A DNA stretch of 64,000 nucleotides, taken from contig CALKKV010000052.1 of the NCBI GenBank assembly GCA_937992195.1, positions 1 to 64,000 on the forward strand. Reading direction: 5' to 3'. A program made the position numbers and the translations under genes. The number at the start of each line of letters is the position of its first letter. Within the stretch, counting starts at the first letter, position 1. Below are positions 53,405-62,970 of this stretch, one piece after another. This DNA comes from an uncultured Gammaproteobacteria bacterium (GTDB lineage Bacteria; Pseudomonadota; Gammaproteobacteria; Arenicellales; Poriferihabitantaceae). A model generated the notes under the pieces. It was given only the letters and a program-made list of their open reading frames with translations. It did no database searches and was not told where the DNA came from.

Positions 53405-54443
53405 TCTGAACCCTGTCCCGCTTTTAACTTCTTCTGCCGATAATGTGCCTCCGGTTATTTTTCTAATGGGACCAACCGCTAGTGGCAAAACAGATATCGC
53501 GGCAAAGTTAACAACGCGATTTCCCGCAGAATTAATTAGTGTGGACGCGGCACAGGTATATCGGTCCATGAATATCGGTACCGCTAAACCAGATGAAACT
53601 TTTCTAAGAAAATACCCTCATGAATTGATCAATATTCGAAGTCCGGAAGATACCTACTCAGCCGCAAATTTTGTCGAAGACGCGCACATATGCATCCGGC
53701 AATGTCACGCTCGGGGGAAATTACCTATTCTCGTCGGGGGTACCTTGTTTTATTTCAATGCCCTTGAAAAGGGCCTTTCAGTTTTACCGCCTGCTGATCC
53801 TGTATTGCGAGAAGAAATAGAAGCTGAACTTACTGTGACAGGTGTTGCAAAGATGCACCAAAAGTTGTCTGAAATAGACCCGCTCGCAGCGCGCAGGATT
53901 GAAAAAAATGATCGGCAGCGCATTCAGCGCGCATGGGAGATTTACCGAATTACCGAAAGAGCACCTTCGAAAATGATGATGGGGCAGAAGGGGTTGGAAT
54001 ATCCAGTGATAAAAATGACACTTTTCAATACCGACAGAAGTTACTTGCATCGGCGCATTTCCTTACGATTTGAAGCGATGCTCGAGCAGGGTCTGATCAA
54101 GGAGGTGGAGAATATTCTTAAAGAAAACCCGAAAATCGTTACCTCGCCAAGTATGAGAACGGTGGGTTACAGGCAGGTGATTGAATATCTGCAAGATAAA
54201 GTGAGTCATCAGCAAATGAAAGAAAATAGTGAAGCAGCCACCAGACAATTAGCGAAACGGCAGTTAACCTGGCTGCGCCAACAATCGGGTGTCACCTGGT
54301 TTGAAGCCGGTCACCCCAAGGTGGATGAGTCTGTTTCTTCTTATCTCCATTGTTGCCAGCGATTATCTCTCTTTCGGTCGGACTCGACAGCTGGAGGAGT
54401 GGTTTCCGAGGCAAGTGAAGGTTGCAAAAATGTACTAATTTGA
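53358..54443 (+). CDS. miaA: tRNA dimethylallyltransferase MiaA
   Basis: It transfers an isoprenyl group to A37 of tRNAs reading UNN codons. P-loop FLMGPTASGKTDIAAKL, DAAQVYRSMNIGTAKP, GGTLFYFNALEKGLS and TRQLAKRQLTWLRQQ are present. The longest frame opens at GTG 53358 inside mutL, but homologues start just before IFLMGP. A better start may be CTG 53406 (GAGG eight bases before it) or GTG 53445. The last about 40 residues (SLFRSDSTAGGVVSEASEG...) extend past the usual end. The function is secure and the start is not. Confidence 0.9.
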   Translation: MFLCQRSTSGFYEADSLNPVPLLTSSADNVPPVIFLMGPTASGKTDIAAKLTTRFPAELISVDAAQVYRSMNIGTAKPDETFLRKYPHELINIRSPEDTYSAANFVEDAHICIRQCHARGKLPILVGGTLFYFNALEKGLSVLPPADPVLREEIEAELTVTGVAKMHQKLSEIDPLAARRIEKNDRQRIQRAWEIYRITERAPSKMMMGQKGLEYPVIKMTLFNTDRSYLHRRISLRFEAMLEQGLIKEVENILKENPKIVTSPSMRTVGYRQVIEYLQDKVSHQQMKENSEAATRQLAKRQLTWLRQQSGVTWFEAGHPKVDESVSSYLHCCQRLSLFRSDSTAGGVVSEASEGCKNVLI

Positions 54444-54767
54444 CGCTGCTTTAACCTTGATTTGCTGGCTTTACCCCGCATTAGATATGATATCATCGGC
54501 GATGAAAATGTGGTTTAGGTGCAGTTTGCCGATTCAACATGTACCTGAAATCTCAGATTTCACGCGGGGAGAGGAAGGTTGGGGAATCCAATCAAAACCT
54601 GTGTAAACGCGTTTTACGTCATAAAGATCGTTTAGAGACCCGAAAAACGGCGAAATTGACGGATTTGGGGCATATGGTTTTGCGGCACAGTCTAACGTTG
54701 GTGTCTCGAAATCCGAGTGCGTACTAAATAATAATTCGGGTATAAAAATAAATTATAGGTATAAAAA
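54444..54767 (+). promoter_or_regulatory. 324-bp region before hfq
   Basis: No convincing gene; a 62-codon frame at 54539-54727 is not recognised and has no clear ribosome-binding site. The region holds a 17-bp palindrome TGAAATCTCAGATTTCA (54546-54562, one-base centre) and an A/T-rich stretch with repeated GGTATAAAAA-like elements (around 54739-54768) just before hfq. Such a long gap before hfq fits separate hfq promoters, as known in enteric bacteria; the exact elements are not identified. Confidence 0.45.
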
Positions 54768-55049
54768 ATGGCCCAGAATAAAGGGACAGCATTACAAGAC
54801 CCATTTCTTAACGTATTGCGCAAAGAGAGAATTCCGGTTTCAATTTTTCTAGTTAACGGGATTAAATTACAGGGGCAGGTTGAATCATTCGATCAATTTG
54901 TCGTGCTCCTGAGGAACAGCGTGAATCAAATGATTTATAAGCATGCAATTTCTACGATTGTGCCTGCTAGACCGGTTCGAATTCCTCATGACGGCGCCGA
55001 AGAGGGCGGTTTTGAAGAGGAGCAGTCAGCGGAACAAGGGTCTTACTAA
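54768..55049 (+). CDS. hfq: RNA chaperone Hfq
   Basis: A 93-residue Sm-like protein forming a hexamer that pairs sRNAs with mRNAs. It begins [34 protein letters not shown], and the second Sm motif is [19 protein letters not shown] short acidic tail follows ([12 protein letters not shown]). The stop codon lies inside a terminator-like hairpin. It is located between miaA and hflX as in most gammaproteobacteria. Confidence 0.98.
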   Translation: MAQNKGTALQDPFLNVLRKERIPVSIFLVNGIKLQGQVESFDQFVVLLRNSVNQMIYKHAISTIVPARPVRIPHDGAEEGGFEEEQSAEQGSY

Positions 55050-55059
55050 CCCTTTTTTT
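55036..55059 (+). terminator. Terminator/attenuator hairpin over the hfq stop codon
   Basis: AAGGGT (55036-55041), loop CTTACTA, ACCCTT (55049-55054) running into a seven-T stretch (55053-55059). The hfq stop TAA (55047-55049) sits in the loop and start of the second arm. It would end a share of hfq transcripts before hflX, 31 bp further on; ribosomes finishing hfq could disrupt it. Confidence 0.7.
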
Positions 55060-55089
55060 CGGTGACGTATCAACCCATAGGCGGAATTT

Positions 55090-56466
55090 CTGTTTAAGTC
55101 ACTCGAAAATGATGTTTCGCGAGGATCCGAGTTCAATCGAGCGATCCTAGTAAAACAAGTCACTCCTGCCGATCCGGAAGACGGCGACCCGTTTAGGGAG
55201 ATTGGAGAGCTCGCTGTTTCTGCGGGGGCGTTAGTATGTGGGCAGCAGCTTTCTTCAAGAAGCAAACCAATTGCGGCCACCTATATTGGTAAAGGTAAGG
55301 CAGAAGAGCTTGCTGAGCTTGTTGAGCAAAATGATGCCTCATTGGTGATCGTCGACCATGATATTTCTCCAGTGCAGGAAAGAAACCTGGAGCGAATAAT
55401 TGGTTGTCGAGTACTTGATCGCGCCGGATTAATCCTGGATATTTTTGCGCAACGCGCGACTTCCTCTGAAGGAAAGCTGCAGGTAGAGCTGGCGCAGCTC
55501 AAACATCTCAGCACGCGGTTGGTTCGTGGTTGGACCCACCTCGAGCGTCAAAAGGGGGGCATAGGCTTGCGTGGTCCTGGAGAGACGCAGCTGGAAACAG
55601 ATCGGCGTTTAATAGGAAAACGAATAAAGACGCTGGGAAAGCGATTGCAAAAAGTCGAATCTCAGCGCGCGCTTAGACGAAGAGCACGACACCGAACGCC
55701 GATTCCCACAGTCTCGTTGGTGGGTTATACGAATGCAGGTAAGTCATCACTTTTTAACGCGCTAACGGATGCAGGAGTTTTCGCGGCTGATAAGTTGTTT
55801 GCGACTCTAGATCCGACAATGCGGCGTTATGAAATCCCCGAGTTTGGACCAATCGTACTTTCGGATACCGTTGGATTTGTCCGCAAATTGCCGCATACCC
55901 TGGTTGCTGCATTTCACTCCACTTTAGAAGAGGTTGTGAATGCATCGTGTCTCATATTGGTTAACGATTGTTCTGATCCAGCGCATGTAGAGCTTCGTAT
56001 CGAGGTGGAGCGTGTACTTGCGGAGATTGGCGCTAAAGAAGTGCCGATGATTGTTGTCAACAATAAGATTGATCTTAGTGGCGATCAACCGAGAGCGGCA
56101 AAAAATAGCGATGGTGAAATCGACCGCGTTTGGTTGTCTGCGCACACCGGTGAAGGTGTGGAGCTTTTGCAGCAGGCAATTTCAGCCTTGCTCGGAAAAG
56201 CGCATCAGAATTTGGAGTTAAAGCTTACCCCTGCAGCAGGTGCACTTCGTGCTCGACTTTACAGTCGCTGTGATGTCCATTCTGAAGAAACGGACCAGGA
56301 TGGCAATCAAATTATCCGTCTAAGGATGTCTCCTCAAGATTTGGGATGGCTGCATTCAAAGACAGAATACCTGGGTTTATGGGAGGAGGTTGAGCTGCAA
56401 ACTCCATCGACTGAGACCGCCTTCGAAGAGGACTTTTTCGATCCACAAGTTGGGGTCGCTGTTTAA
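55090..56466 (+). CDS. hflX: GTPase HflX, with likely CTG start
   Basis: A ribosome-splitting GTPase. From CTG 55090 it has 458 residues; the in-frame TAG at 55078 limits the start upstream. The N-terminal domain includes IAATYIGKGKAEELAELV and IVDHDISPVQERNLERII; then comes the signature GIGLRGPGETQLETDRR; the G domain has VSLVGYTNAGKSSLFNALT, DTVGFVRKLPH and VNNKIDL. No ATG, GTG or TTG occurs between the TAG and TTG 55342, and starting at 55342 would delete the conserved N-terminal motif. CTG 55090 has AGGCGGA five bases upstream and gives a family-like MFKSLE beginning. Confidence 0.9.
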   Translation: MFKSLENDVSRGSEFNRAILVKQVTPADPEDGDPFREIGELAVSAGALVCGQQLSSRSKPIAATYIGKGKAEELAELVEQNDASLVIVDHDISPVQERNLERIIGCRVLDRAGLILDIFAQRATSSEGKLQVELAQLKHLSTRLVRGWTHLERQKGGIGLRGPGETQLETDRRLIGKRIKTLGKRLQKVESQRALRRRARHRTPIPTVSLVGYTNAGKSSLFNALTDAGVFAADKLFATLDPTMRRYEIPEFGPIVLSDTVGFVRKLPHTLVAAFHSTLEEVVNASCLILVNDCSDPAHVELRIEVERVLAEIGAKEVPMIVVNNKIDLSGDQPRAAKNSDGEIDRVWLSAHTGEGVELLQQAISALLGKAHQNLELKLTPAAGALRARLYSRCDVHSEETDQDGNQIIRLRMSPQDLGWLHSKTEYLGLWEEVELQTPSTETAFEEDFFDPQVGVAV

Positions 56467-56804
56467 CTGCCTCTTTACCGAATTTGACCTGACTCTCGGG
56501 TTTGATTCATCCGCTATTTGATGCGCGAAATAAGCCTCCTTTCGCTATGGAAAACTGCGCTAATTTGAGCCTGATTGTGCTATGATTTGAGCCAGATTTT
56601 TGGTGCTAATTTGTGCCAGTATTGTTCTGAACCGACGGTGTATTAGACAGAGTTTTTTCTTGCTGAAACGAGCCCTTAAATTGCCGCTTTCTTTTGTTTT
56701 CTTTGTCAGTTTTTCTGGCGTCGTAAAACAGACGGTGAAGCGAATTTTAGCTTGCTGTCTAGCCCTTCGATCCTTTCCCAGTAGCTGACTCCTAATTCCT
56801 TCAT
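56467..56804 (+). promoter_or_regulatory. 338-bp region before gyrA with a triple direct repeat
   Basis: No plausible gene. It should hold the gyrA promoter, since hflX is likely the end of its transcript. Three imperfect direct repeats lie at 56559-56617; the rest contains T-rich stretches (about 56650-56720). No intrinsic terminator for hflX was obvious. Confidence 0.5.
56559..56617 (+). repeat. Three imperfect direct repeats of GCTAATTTGAGCC type
   Basis: GCTAATTTGAGCC (56559-56571), GCTATGATTTGAGCC (56579-56593, two extra bases) and GCTAATTTGTGCC (56605-56617). The starts are spaced 20 and 26 bases apart, about two and two-and-a-half helical turns. The arrangement resembles tandem binding sites for a regulator or a protein acting on supercoiling-sensitive gyrA expression; no known site matches. 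Confidence 0.6.
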
Positions 56805-59447
56805 ATGACCGAGACATCGTTCGCTAAAGAAACGCTACCAGCAAATCTTGAAAATGAGATGCGGCAATCTTATCTCGACTATGCGATGAGCGTCATCGTT
56901 GGTCGCGCTCTGCCAGATGTTCGCGATGGTTTGAAGCCAGTTCATCGCAGGGTTCTCTACGCTATGTCAGTTTTGGGAAATGATTGGAACAAAGCCTATA
57001 AAAAATCAGCAAGGGTGGTTGGTGATGTTATCGGTAAATATCATCCGCACGGTGACACCGCGGTTTACGACACAATTGTTCGTATGGCTCAGGATTTCTC
57101 ATTGCGTTATCCACTGGTGGATGGCCAAGGTAACTTTGGCTCGGTCGATGGAGATGCACCTGCGGCTATGCGATATACCGAAATCAGGCTGGATCGAATC
57201 GCCCATGAATTGCTCTCTGATCTTGAAAAAGAAACGGTTGAGTTCGGTCCAAACTATGATGAAACAGAAACTCAGCCGCTGGTGCTACCTACGCGAGTTC
57301 CGAATTTACTAGTCAATGGATCTACCGGTATTGCTGTTGGAATGGCGACCAATATTCCGCCTCACAATCTCAACGAGACAATTAACGGCTGTTTGGCGCT
57401 GATAGCGAACCCTGAAATTAGCATTGCTGAGTTAATGGAGCATATCCCAGGGCCTGATTTTCCTACCTCAGCAATGATATATGGGCGTGGTGGAATACGG
57501 ATGGCATATGAAACCGGCCGCGGCAGAATTTATGTGCGTGCACGAACAGAAATCGAAGAATCGAGTTCAGGGCGTCAGAGCATTATTGTGACTGAGCTGC
57601 CATTTATGGTGAACAAAGCCAAGCTGGTGGAAAAAATCGCAGAACATGTAAAGCACAAGCGCATTGAAGGAATTAGCGGTTTGCGTGATGAATCAGATAA
57701 ATCTGGTATGCGCATGGTTATTGAATTGAAGAGAGGAGAGCAGGCCGATGTGATCCTGAACAATCTCTATAAACAAACTCGTATGCAAACGGTGTTTGGA
57801 TTGAATATGGTGGCTTTGTCAAAGAACCAGCCGCGATTATTTAATCTAAAAGAAATGTTGGACGAATTTGTCCGGCACCGGCGAGAAGTCGTAACCAAGC
57901 GAACAGTATTTGAATTGAAGAAAGCGCGAGATCGCGCGCATATATTAGAAGGCCTTGCTGTTGCGCTAGCCAATATTGATCCAATCATTGCGCTAATTAA
58001 ATCAGCGCAAACTCCTGCAGAAGCAAAAGAGAAATTGCTAGCACAGAAATGGGAATCAGGCACCGTTGCGGCAATGCTTGAGCGCAGTGATAGCAGTATG
58101 TCGAGACCGGATGGACTGGAGGATATGTATGGCTTGTTTGATTCTGGATATCAGCTGTCGCCAGTACAAGCACAGGCAATTTTGGAGTTGCGGCTGCACC
58201 GGTTAACGGGACTCGAGCAGGAAAAGATCATTCAGGAGTATGGTGAGATTATTGAACAAATTGCTGCGCTATTGGAAATTTTACGAAACCCCGATCGCTT
58301 AATGGAGATTATCTGCGAAGAGCTAATTGAAATTCGTGATCGATATGGTGATGAAAGGCGAACTGAGATCCTTGAGGGAGATATCGATTTATCGATGGAG
58401 GACCTGATTCCTGAAGAAGAAGTTGTGGTGACCCTTTCTCATGCCGGCTATGCCAAATCTCAGCCTGTCAGCGATTACTCCGCGCAACGAAGAGGTGGAA
58501 AAGGTCGCATTGCAACACGAACCAAGGAAGAGGATTTCGTTGAAAAAATGTTCGTGGCAAACACCCACGATACGATACTGTGTTTCTCGGATCGCGGTAA
58601 GGTGTATTGGTTGCGTGTTTTTCAGTTGCCGCAAGCGGGTAGACAGGCGCGTGGCAAGCCACTGGTTAATTTGCTACCGCTCGAGGGTGACGAGCAAGTA
58701 ACGGCGATATTGCCAATACAAGGATACGATGAAAATCAGTTTATCTTGATGGCAACCTCTGCTGGAACTGTCAAGAAGTGCCGATTAACAGATTTTTCTA
58801 ACCAGCGTAGCAATGGCATTATTGCAGTGAATCTTGATGATGATGATCATCTGATTGGGGTGTCGCTAACGGAGAAGGGTGAAGATATTTTACTTGTCAG
58901 TCAAGAGGGCAAGGCGGTTCGGTTCTCGGAAGCCGATGTACGTGCTATGGGGCGCACGGCAAGAGGCGTTCGCGGTATTCGATTGAGCGAAAGTGACGCC
59001 GTAATTTCTCTGATGGTAGTTAGCGGTGAAGATCAATCTTCCGGTGCAGATGGTGAAACTGAGACAGAGCAACTTGCCGTACTCACCAGTACAGTACATG
59101 GCTACGGCAAGCGAACCGCTGTTACCGATTTTCCTCGAAAAAATAGAGGCGGCAAGGGGGTAATTGCAATCAAAACATCTGAGCGCAATGGAACCGTTGT
59201 GAGTTCGCTGATTGTGAACGATGAAGACGAGGCAATGTTGATCACTGATGGTGGCGTCTTGATTAGAACCCGGGTTTCTGAAATATCAGTGCAAGGGCGA
59301 AATACCCAGGGAGTAAGATTAATTTCCCTAAGTGAGGAAGAGCGTCTTGTCAGTGTGGAACGTGTTGATGAGTCGCCAGAAGATGAAGATCCTGAAGGTG
59401 GCGGCGCATCAGCGGCTGAACACCCATCTGAACCCACGATGCACTAG
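56805..59447 (+). CDS. gyrA: DNA gyrase subunit A
   Basis: An 880-residue DNA breakage-reunion subunit of gyrase. The N-terminal part has [30 protein letters not shown] and the catalytic tyrosine in [11 protein letters not shown] (Tyr124). The quinolone-resistance region reads [15 protein letters not shown], with Thr85 at the E. coli Ser83 position and Asp89 at the Asp87 position. The C-terminal beta-pinwheel carries a GyrA-box-like [10 protein letters not shown]. An acidic tail ends the protein. Its neighbours downstream are aromatic amino-acid genes. Confidence 0.98.
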   Translation: MTETSFAKETLPANLENEMRQSYLDYAMSVIVGRALPDVRDGLKPVHRRVLYAMSVLGNDWNKAYKKSARVVGDVIGKYHPHGDTAVYDTIVRMAQDFSLRYPLVDGQGNFGSVDGDAPAAMRYTEIRLDRIAHELLSDLEKETVEFGPNYDETETQPLVLPTRVPNLLVNGSTGIAVGMATNIPPHNLNETINGCLALIANPEISIAELMEHIPGPDFPTSAMIYGRGGIRMAYETGRGRIYVRARTEIEESSSGRQSIIVTELPFMVNKAKLVEKIAEHVKHKRIEGISGLRDESDKSGMRMVIELKRGEQADVILNNLYKQTRMQTVFGLNMVALSKNQPRLFNLKEMLDEFVRHRREVVTKRTVFELKKARDRAHILEGLAVALANIDPIIALIKSAQTPAEAKEKLLAQKWESGTVAAMLERSDSSMSRPDGLEDMYGLFDSGYQLSPVQAQAILELRLHRLTGLEQEKIIQEYGEIIEQIAALLEILRNPDRLMEIICEELIEIRDRYGDERRTEILEGDIDLSMEDLIPEEEVVVTLSHAGYAKSQPVSDYSAQRRGGKGRIATRTKEEDFVEKMFVANTHDTILCFSDRGKVYWLRVFQLPQAGRQARGKPLVNLLPLEGDEQVTAILPIQGYDENQFILMATSAGTVKKCRLTDFSNQRSNGIIAVNLDDDDHLIGVSLTEKGEDILLVSQEGKAVRFSEADVRAMGRTARGVRGIRLSESDAVISLMVVSGEDQSSGADGETETEQLAVLTSTVHGYGKRTAVTDFPRKNRGGKGVIAIKTSERNGTVVSSLIVNDEDEAMLITDGGVLIRTRVSEISVQGRNTQGVRLISLSEEERLVSVERVDESPEDEDPEGGGASAAEHPSEPTMH

Positions 59448-59483
59448 AGCTGGTCTTCGATATCCCCCTAAACGGTCTTAACT

Positions 59484-60599
59484 GTGGCTTCCGAATCAGA
59501 AAAAGAACTTGTACATTTCCGAGAATTGATTGACGAAATAGATTTACAGATATTGGATCTGATGAATCAGCGAATTGGTGCTGCGCAATCTATCGCTGAG
59601 GTTAAAAGAGGAGATCAACAACCTGCGATTTATCGGGCAGAGAGAGAAGCCCAAGTGTTGCAACGTTTGAAAGATCTGAATGCTGAATATGCGCAAGCGA
59701 ATTCAGCGTCGTTACGTGGGATGGAGAATGCAGATATCGAATCTTTGTTTAGAGAGATCATGTCTATTACTCGAGGTAGCGAGGCGCATCTTTCGGTGTC
59801 TTTATTGGGCCCTGCTGGAACATTTACTGAAGCTGCTGCAATGCAGCATTTTGGAAGCAAGATTGAGACACGATTTTTCCCGACCATGGATGAAATTTTT
59901 CGCGCTGCGGAAACCGGAAAGACCAATTTTGCGGTCGTGCCAATAGAAAATTCAACAGAGGGTGGTGTAAATGCCACGCTTGACAGGTTGACATCAACCT
60001 CGCTCATAATTTGTGGAGAGATTTATCTCCGAATACATCACAACCTTATTGGGACTTCCGAAGACAGTAGTGAAATTAAAAAAGTATATGCACATCCCCA
60101 GGCTTTGGGGCAGTGTCGGAATTGGTTGAATCAAAATTTGCCTAAGGTTGAATTGGTTCCGTGCAGCAGCAATGCCGAGGGTGTTCGTCAAGCCAAAATT
60201 GATCCGGCAATTGGCGCGATTGCCGCGCGTGAAGCAGCAGAAAAGTATGGATTGCGTATCGTAAAAGAAAATATCGAGGATGAGCCTGGCAATACAACGC
60301 GATTTCTGGTGCTTTCTGACAGAGATACGCCTCCCAGCGGAAACGATAAAACCAGTTTGCTTCTTGCGGGACGAAATAAGCCCGGCGCTTTAATTCATTT
60401 GTTAAAGCCGCTTGCTGACGCCCAGTTTGATATGACTCGCTTGGAATCTCGACCTTCCAAGGGAGGAGGATGGGAATATATTTTTTTCGTGGATTTCAAG
60501 GGGCATCATCTCGATGAAGATGTTTCTCGAGTGCTTTCAGAAATCAAGCAAGAAGCTGGCATGTACAGAAATCTGGGTTCATACCCCGTCTCTAACTAG
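59484..60599 (+). CDS. pheA: Bifunctional chorismate mutase/prephenate dehydratase (P-protein)
   Basis: 371 residues: chorismate mutase domain (LRELIDEIDLQILDLMNQRIGAAQSIAEVKRG), prephenate dehydratase domain (SVSLLGPAGTFTEAA, VPIENSTEGGVNATLDRL, EDEPGNTTRFLVL) and a C-terminal ACT domain with ESRPSKGGGWEY for phenylalanine feedback control. It makes phenylpyruvate. The start is GTG 59484, 36 bp after gyrA. serC, often located between gyrA and pheA in relatives, is missing. Confidence 0.96.
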   Translation: MASESEKELVHFRELIDEIDLQILDLMNQRIGAAQSIAEVKRGDQQPAIYRAEREAQVLQRLKDLNAEYAQANSASLRGMENADIESLFREIMSITRGSEAHLSVSLLGPAGTFTEAAAMQHFGSKIETRFFPTMDEIFRAAETGKTNFAVVPIENSTEGGVNATLDRLTSTSLIICGEIYLRIHHNLIGTSEDSSEIKKVYAHPQALGQCRNWLNQNLPKVELVPCSSNAEGVRQAKIDPAIGAIAAREAAEKYGLRIVKENIEDEPGNTTRFLVLSDRDTPPSGNDKTSLLLAGRNKPGALIHLLKPLADAQFDMTRLESRPSKGGGWEYIFFVDFKGHHLDEDVSRVLSEIKQEAGMYRNLGSYPVSN

Positions 60600-60617
60600 C
60601 TAGCTGGTCTAACTACG

Positions 60618-61574
60618 ATGGTTGAAAACACTCCCGGAGAATTCTACTTGCCGACGGTTCTACTCGTAGGTGTGGGTATGATAGGTGGGTCGCTTACCCT
60701 GGGTTTAAAGAAGCGAAATTTGGTCGGGCGTGTAATCGGCATCGGACGCAGTCGGCGTAATCTGGATAGGGCCATTGCCCTCGGAGCGATAGATGAAATC
60801 GCTGAGAGTATTGTTGAGGCCGCAGCTGAAGCCGATCTGATTGTGTTGGCAACCCCAGTTGGGGCGATGGCTGATTTGATGTTGAAGATAGACTCGGCAA
60901 TGAAGCCTGAAGCGGTACTCACAGATGTTGGTAGTGTAAAACATGGTGTGGTTGGAGAAGCAAAAGACAGGCTGAGAAAAAGTCTTTCTCAGTTTGTACC
61001 GGCGCATCCAGTCGCCGGTAAAGAAAACTCGGGTGTCGGCGCTGCCGATCCGGATCTCTATATTGATCACAAAGTTGCAATCACACCTTTAGCGGAGACT
61101 TCTGATAGAGCGAAAGAGCTTGTTGAGACGATGTGGCGGGCGGTGGGCGCTGACGTTATTTCCATGGGCGTTGAAGAGCATGATCGAGTGCTGGCGATGA
61201 CCAGTCATTTGCCCCACGTATTGGCGTATGCGATGGTCCATTTGTTTTCTTCAGCTAAGGACAGTGAAAAGTGCTACCAGATGGCCGCTGGCGGTTTTTA
61301 CGATTTTACGCGCATAGCGAGTAGCGATCCGGTTATGTGGCGTGATATTTGTAAAATGAATCAACATCAATTGCTGGAACATATTCAGGGCTATCAGAAT
61401 ACGCTCTCCCATATTTCTTCGATGATAGAAAGCGGAAATGAAAGTGCATTGCAATCACTTTTTTCTGATGCCAGAGAGGCAAGAGCTGTTGTAACCGAAA
61501 AAAGAAAGAAAGTTGTTTCAGATACCGATTTGATTCCTCGCGCCAAAAGAGTTCGGCAACAGGTAAATCGTTAG
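60618..61574 (+). CDS. tyrA: Prephenate/arogenate dehydrogenase (cyclohexadienyl dehydrogenase)
   Basis: A 318-residue single-domain TyrA without a chorismate mutase part. The NAD motif is VGVGMIGGSLTLGLKKRN; DVGSVKHGV, HPVAGKENSGVGAADPDLY, HLPHVLAYAMV and GGFYDFTRIASSDPVMW are typical catalytic and substrate segments. It oxidises prephenate and/or arogenate toward tyrosine. hisC is not located between pheA and tyrA, as it is in pseudomonads. aroA follows as a separate gene, not fused. Confidence 0.95.
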   Translation: MVENTPGEFYLPTVLLVGVGMIGGSLTLGLKKRNLVGRVIGIGRSRRNLDRAIALGAIDEIAESIVEAAAEADLIVLATPVGAMADLMLKIDSAMKPEAVLTDVGSVKHGVVGEAKDRLRKSLSQFVPAHPVAGKENSGVGAADPDLYIDHKVAITPLAETSDRAKELVETMWRAVGADVISMGVEEHDRVLAMTSHLPHVLAYAMVHLFSSAKDSEKCYQMAAGGFYDFTRIASSDPVMWRDICKMNQHQLLEHIQGYQNTLSHISSMIESGNESALQSLFSDAREARAVVTEKRKKVVSDTDLIPRAKRVRQQVNR

Positions 61575-61652
61575 CTGTTTTGATTGAACCTTAGTTGTAT
61601 GTTGGGAGTTTTGCACTCTCTAATACAAGAATTAATTTTTGAGAATATTAGT

Positions 61653-62954
61653 TTGGATTATCGTATTTTGCCCGGACGACCGGTAAATGGAATCGCAGTT
61701 GTAGACGGGGATAAATCGATATCCCATCGATCTATCATGTTTGGTGCGCTCGCCGATGGCGTTACCAAAATCAGTCGGATCCTGGAGGGGGAAGATGTAT
61801 TAGCGACCATTGGCGCTTTCCGAAAGATGGGCGTGGAAATCAGTCGTGATGAAGAGTTCTATTTAGTTCACGGGGTTGGAATTAACGGATTGGCTAAACC
61901 AGATTCACTGCTCGATATGGGGAACTCCGGTACAGCCTTTAGGTTAATGGCGGGCATTCTTGCCGGGCAACCATGGCAGGCAACCATGGGCGGTGATACT
62001 TCTCTTAGTGGAAGGCCTATGGGAAGAATTATCAGGCCGTTAACTGAAATGGGCGCAAAGATCGAGGCTGAAAATGAAATGCCTCCATTAACAATCCTGC
62101 CCAATAACCAGTTGAAGGGAATTCATTATGAAATGCCGATTGCCAGCGCTCAGGTAAAATCTGCGATATTGCTCGCCGGATTATATGCCGAGGGAGAGAC
62201 TGTTGTGAGAGAGCCAGCACCAACGCGGGATCATACTGAACGTATGTTGTCCGGATTTGGCTACTCTATAAAACGATATGGAGATCTTAGAGACCACGTC
62301 AGTATTGCTGGCGGAGGAGGTCTTGCGGCATGCGATATCGAGGTACCTGCGGACTTATCATCCGCTACATTTTTTATTTTAAGCGCACTGATTAGTTCTG
62401 ATTCTGAGCTCCATCTGCCGAATGTAGGTATTAACCCGTCGAGAAATGGTGTTTTGGGAGTATTACAAAGAATGGGGGCGAATATTGTTCTGCAAGATCA
62501 AAGAGAGGTTGGCGGCGAATCGGTGGCAGATCTGATCGTTAAATCTTCGCTATTGCAGGGGGTATCCCTGAATCACACTGATATTGCATTGGCGGTAGAC
62601 GAAATTCCTGCGATTGCTGTTGCTGCGGCATGCGCTGAAGGGGTTACCGAGATTAGTGGCGCAGAGGAGCTGAGAGTGAAAGAAAGTGATCGTATTGCAA
62701 CCACAGTGTCGGGATTGAAAGCGTTGGGGGCAGATGTCACAGAAAAGCCTGACGGCATGGTGATTCAGGGCGGTTCGTTAAAAGGAGGGCGGGTGGAAAG
62801 CCATGGTGACCATAGAATTGCGATGGCCTTCGCAATTGCTGGAAATGTGGCTTCTTCGGAGGTGCATGTTTCAGATGTCGGCTGTGTCGCGACATCATTC
62901 CCTGGCTTTTATGATTTATCTCAACGCGTTGGCTTAAATATATCAATAAGTTAG
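61653..62954 (+). CDS. aroA: 3-phosphoshikimate 1-carboxyvinyltransferase (EPSP synthase)
   Basis: It joins phosphoenolpyruvate to shikimate 3-phosphate in the chorismate pathway. From TTG 61653 it has 433 residues beginning LDYRILPGRPVNG, as in the family; longer in-frame starts (TTG 61584, ATG 61599) would add unrelated residues. Motifs are VDGDKSISHRSIMFGALADG, LDMGNSGTAFRLMAG, PIASAQVKSAILLAGLYA, EPAPTRDHTERML, AVDEIPAIAVAAACAEG and SHGDHRIAMAFAIA. In pseudomonads it is fused to TyrA; here it is separate. cmk follows after 16 bp. Confidence 0.95.
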   Translation: MDYRILPGRPVNGIAVVDGDKSISHRSIMFGALADGVTKISRILEGEDVLATIGAFRKMGVEISRDEEFYLVHGVGINGLAKPDSLLDMGNSGTAFRLMAGILAGQPWQATMGGDTSLSGRPMGRIIRPLTEMGAKIEAENEMPPLTILPNNQLKGIHYEMPIASAQVKSAILLAGLYAEGETVVREPAPTRDHTERMLSGFGYSIKRYGDLRDHVSIAGGGGLAACDIEVPADLSSATFFILSALISSDSELHLPNVGINPSRNGVLGVLQRMGANIVLQDQREVGGESVADLIVKSSLLQGVSLNHTDIALAVDEIPAIAVAAACAEGVTEISGAEELRVKESDRIATTVSGLKALGADVTEKPDGMVIQGGSLKGGRVESHGDHRIAMAFAIAGNVASSEVHVSDVGCVATSFPGFYDLSQRVGLNISIS

Positions 62955-62970
62955 CTCGTTAAATTCATCT

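Noticed and set aside
54539..54727. 62-codon open frame upstream of hfq
   Set aside because: No recognisable protein pattern and no ribosome-binding site; it begins within a palindrome. More likely non-coding leader.
55050..55342. Frameshift or pseudogene at the start of hflX
   Set aside because: The frame is continuous from 55081 to the stop and encodes all expected motifs; only a usual start codon is lacking.
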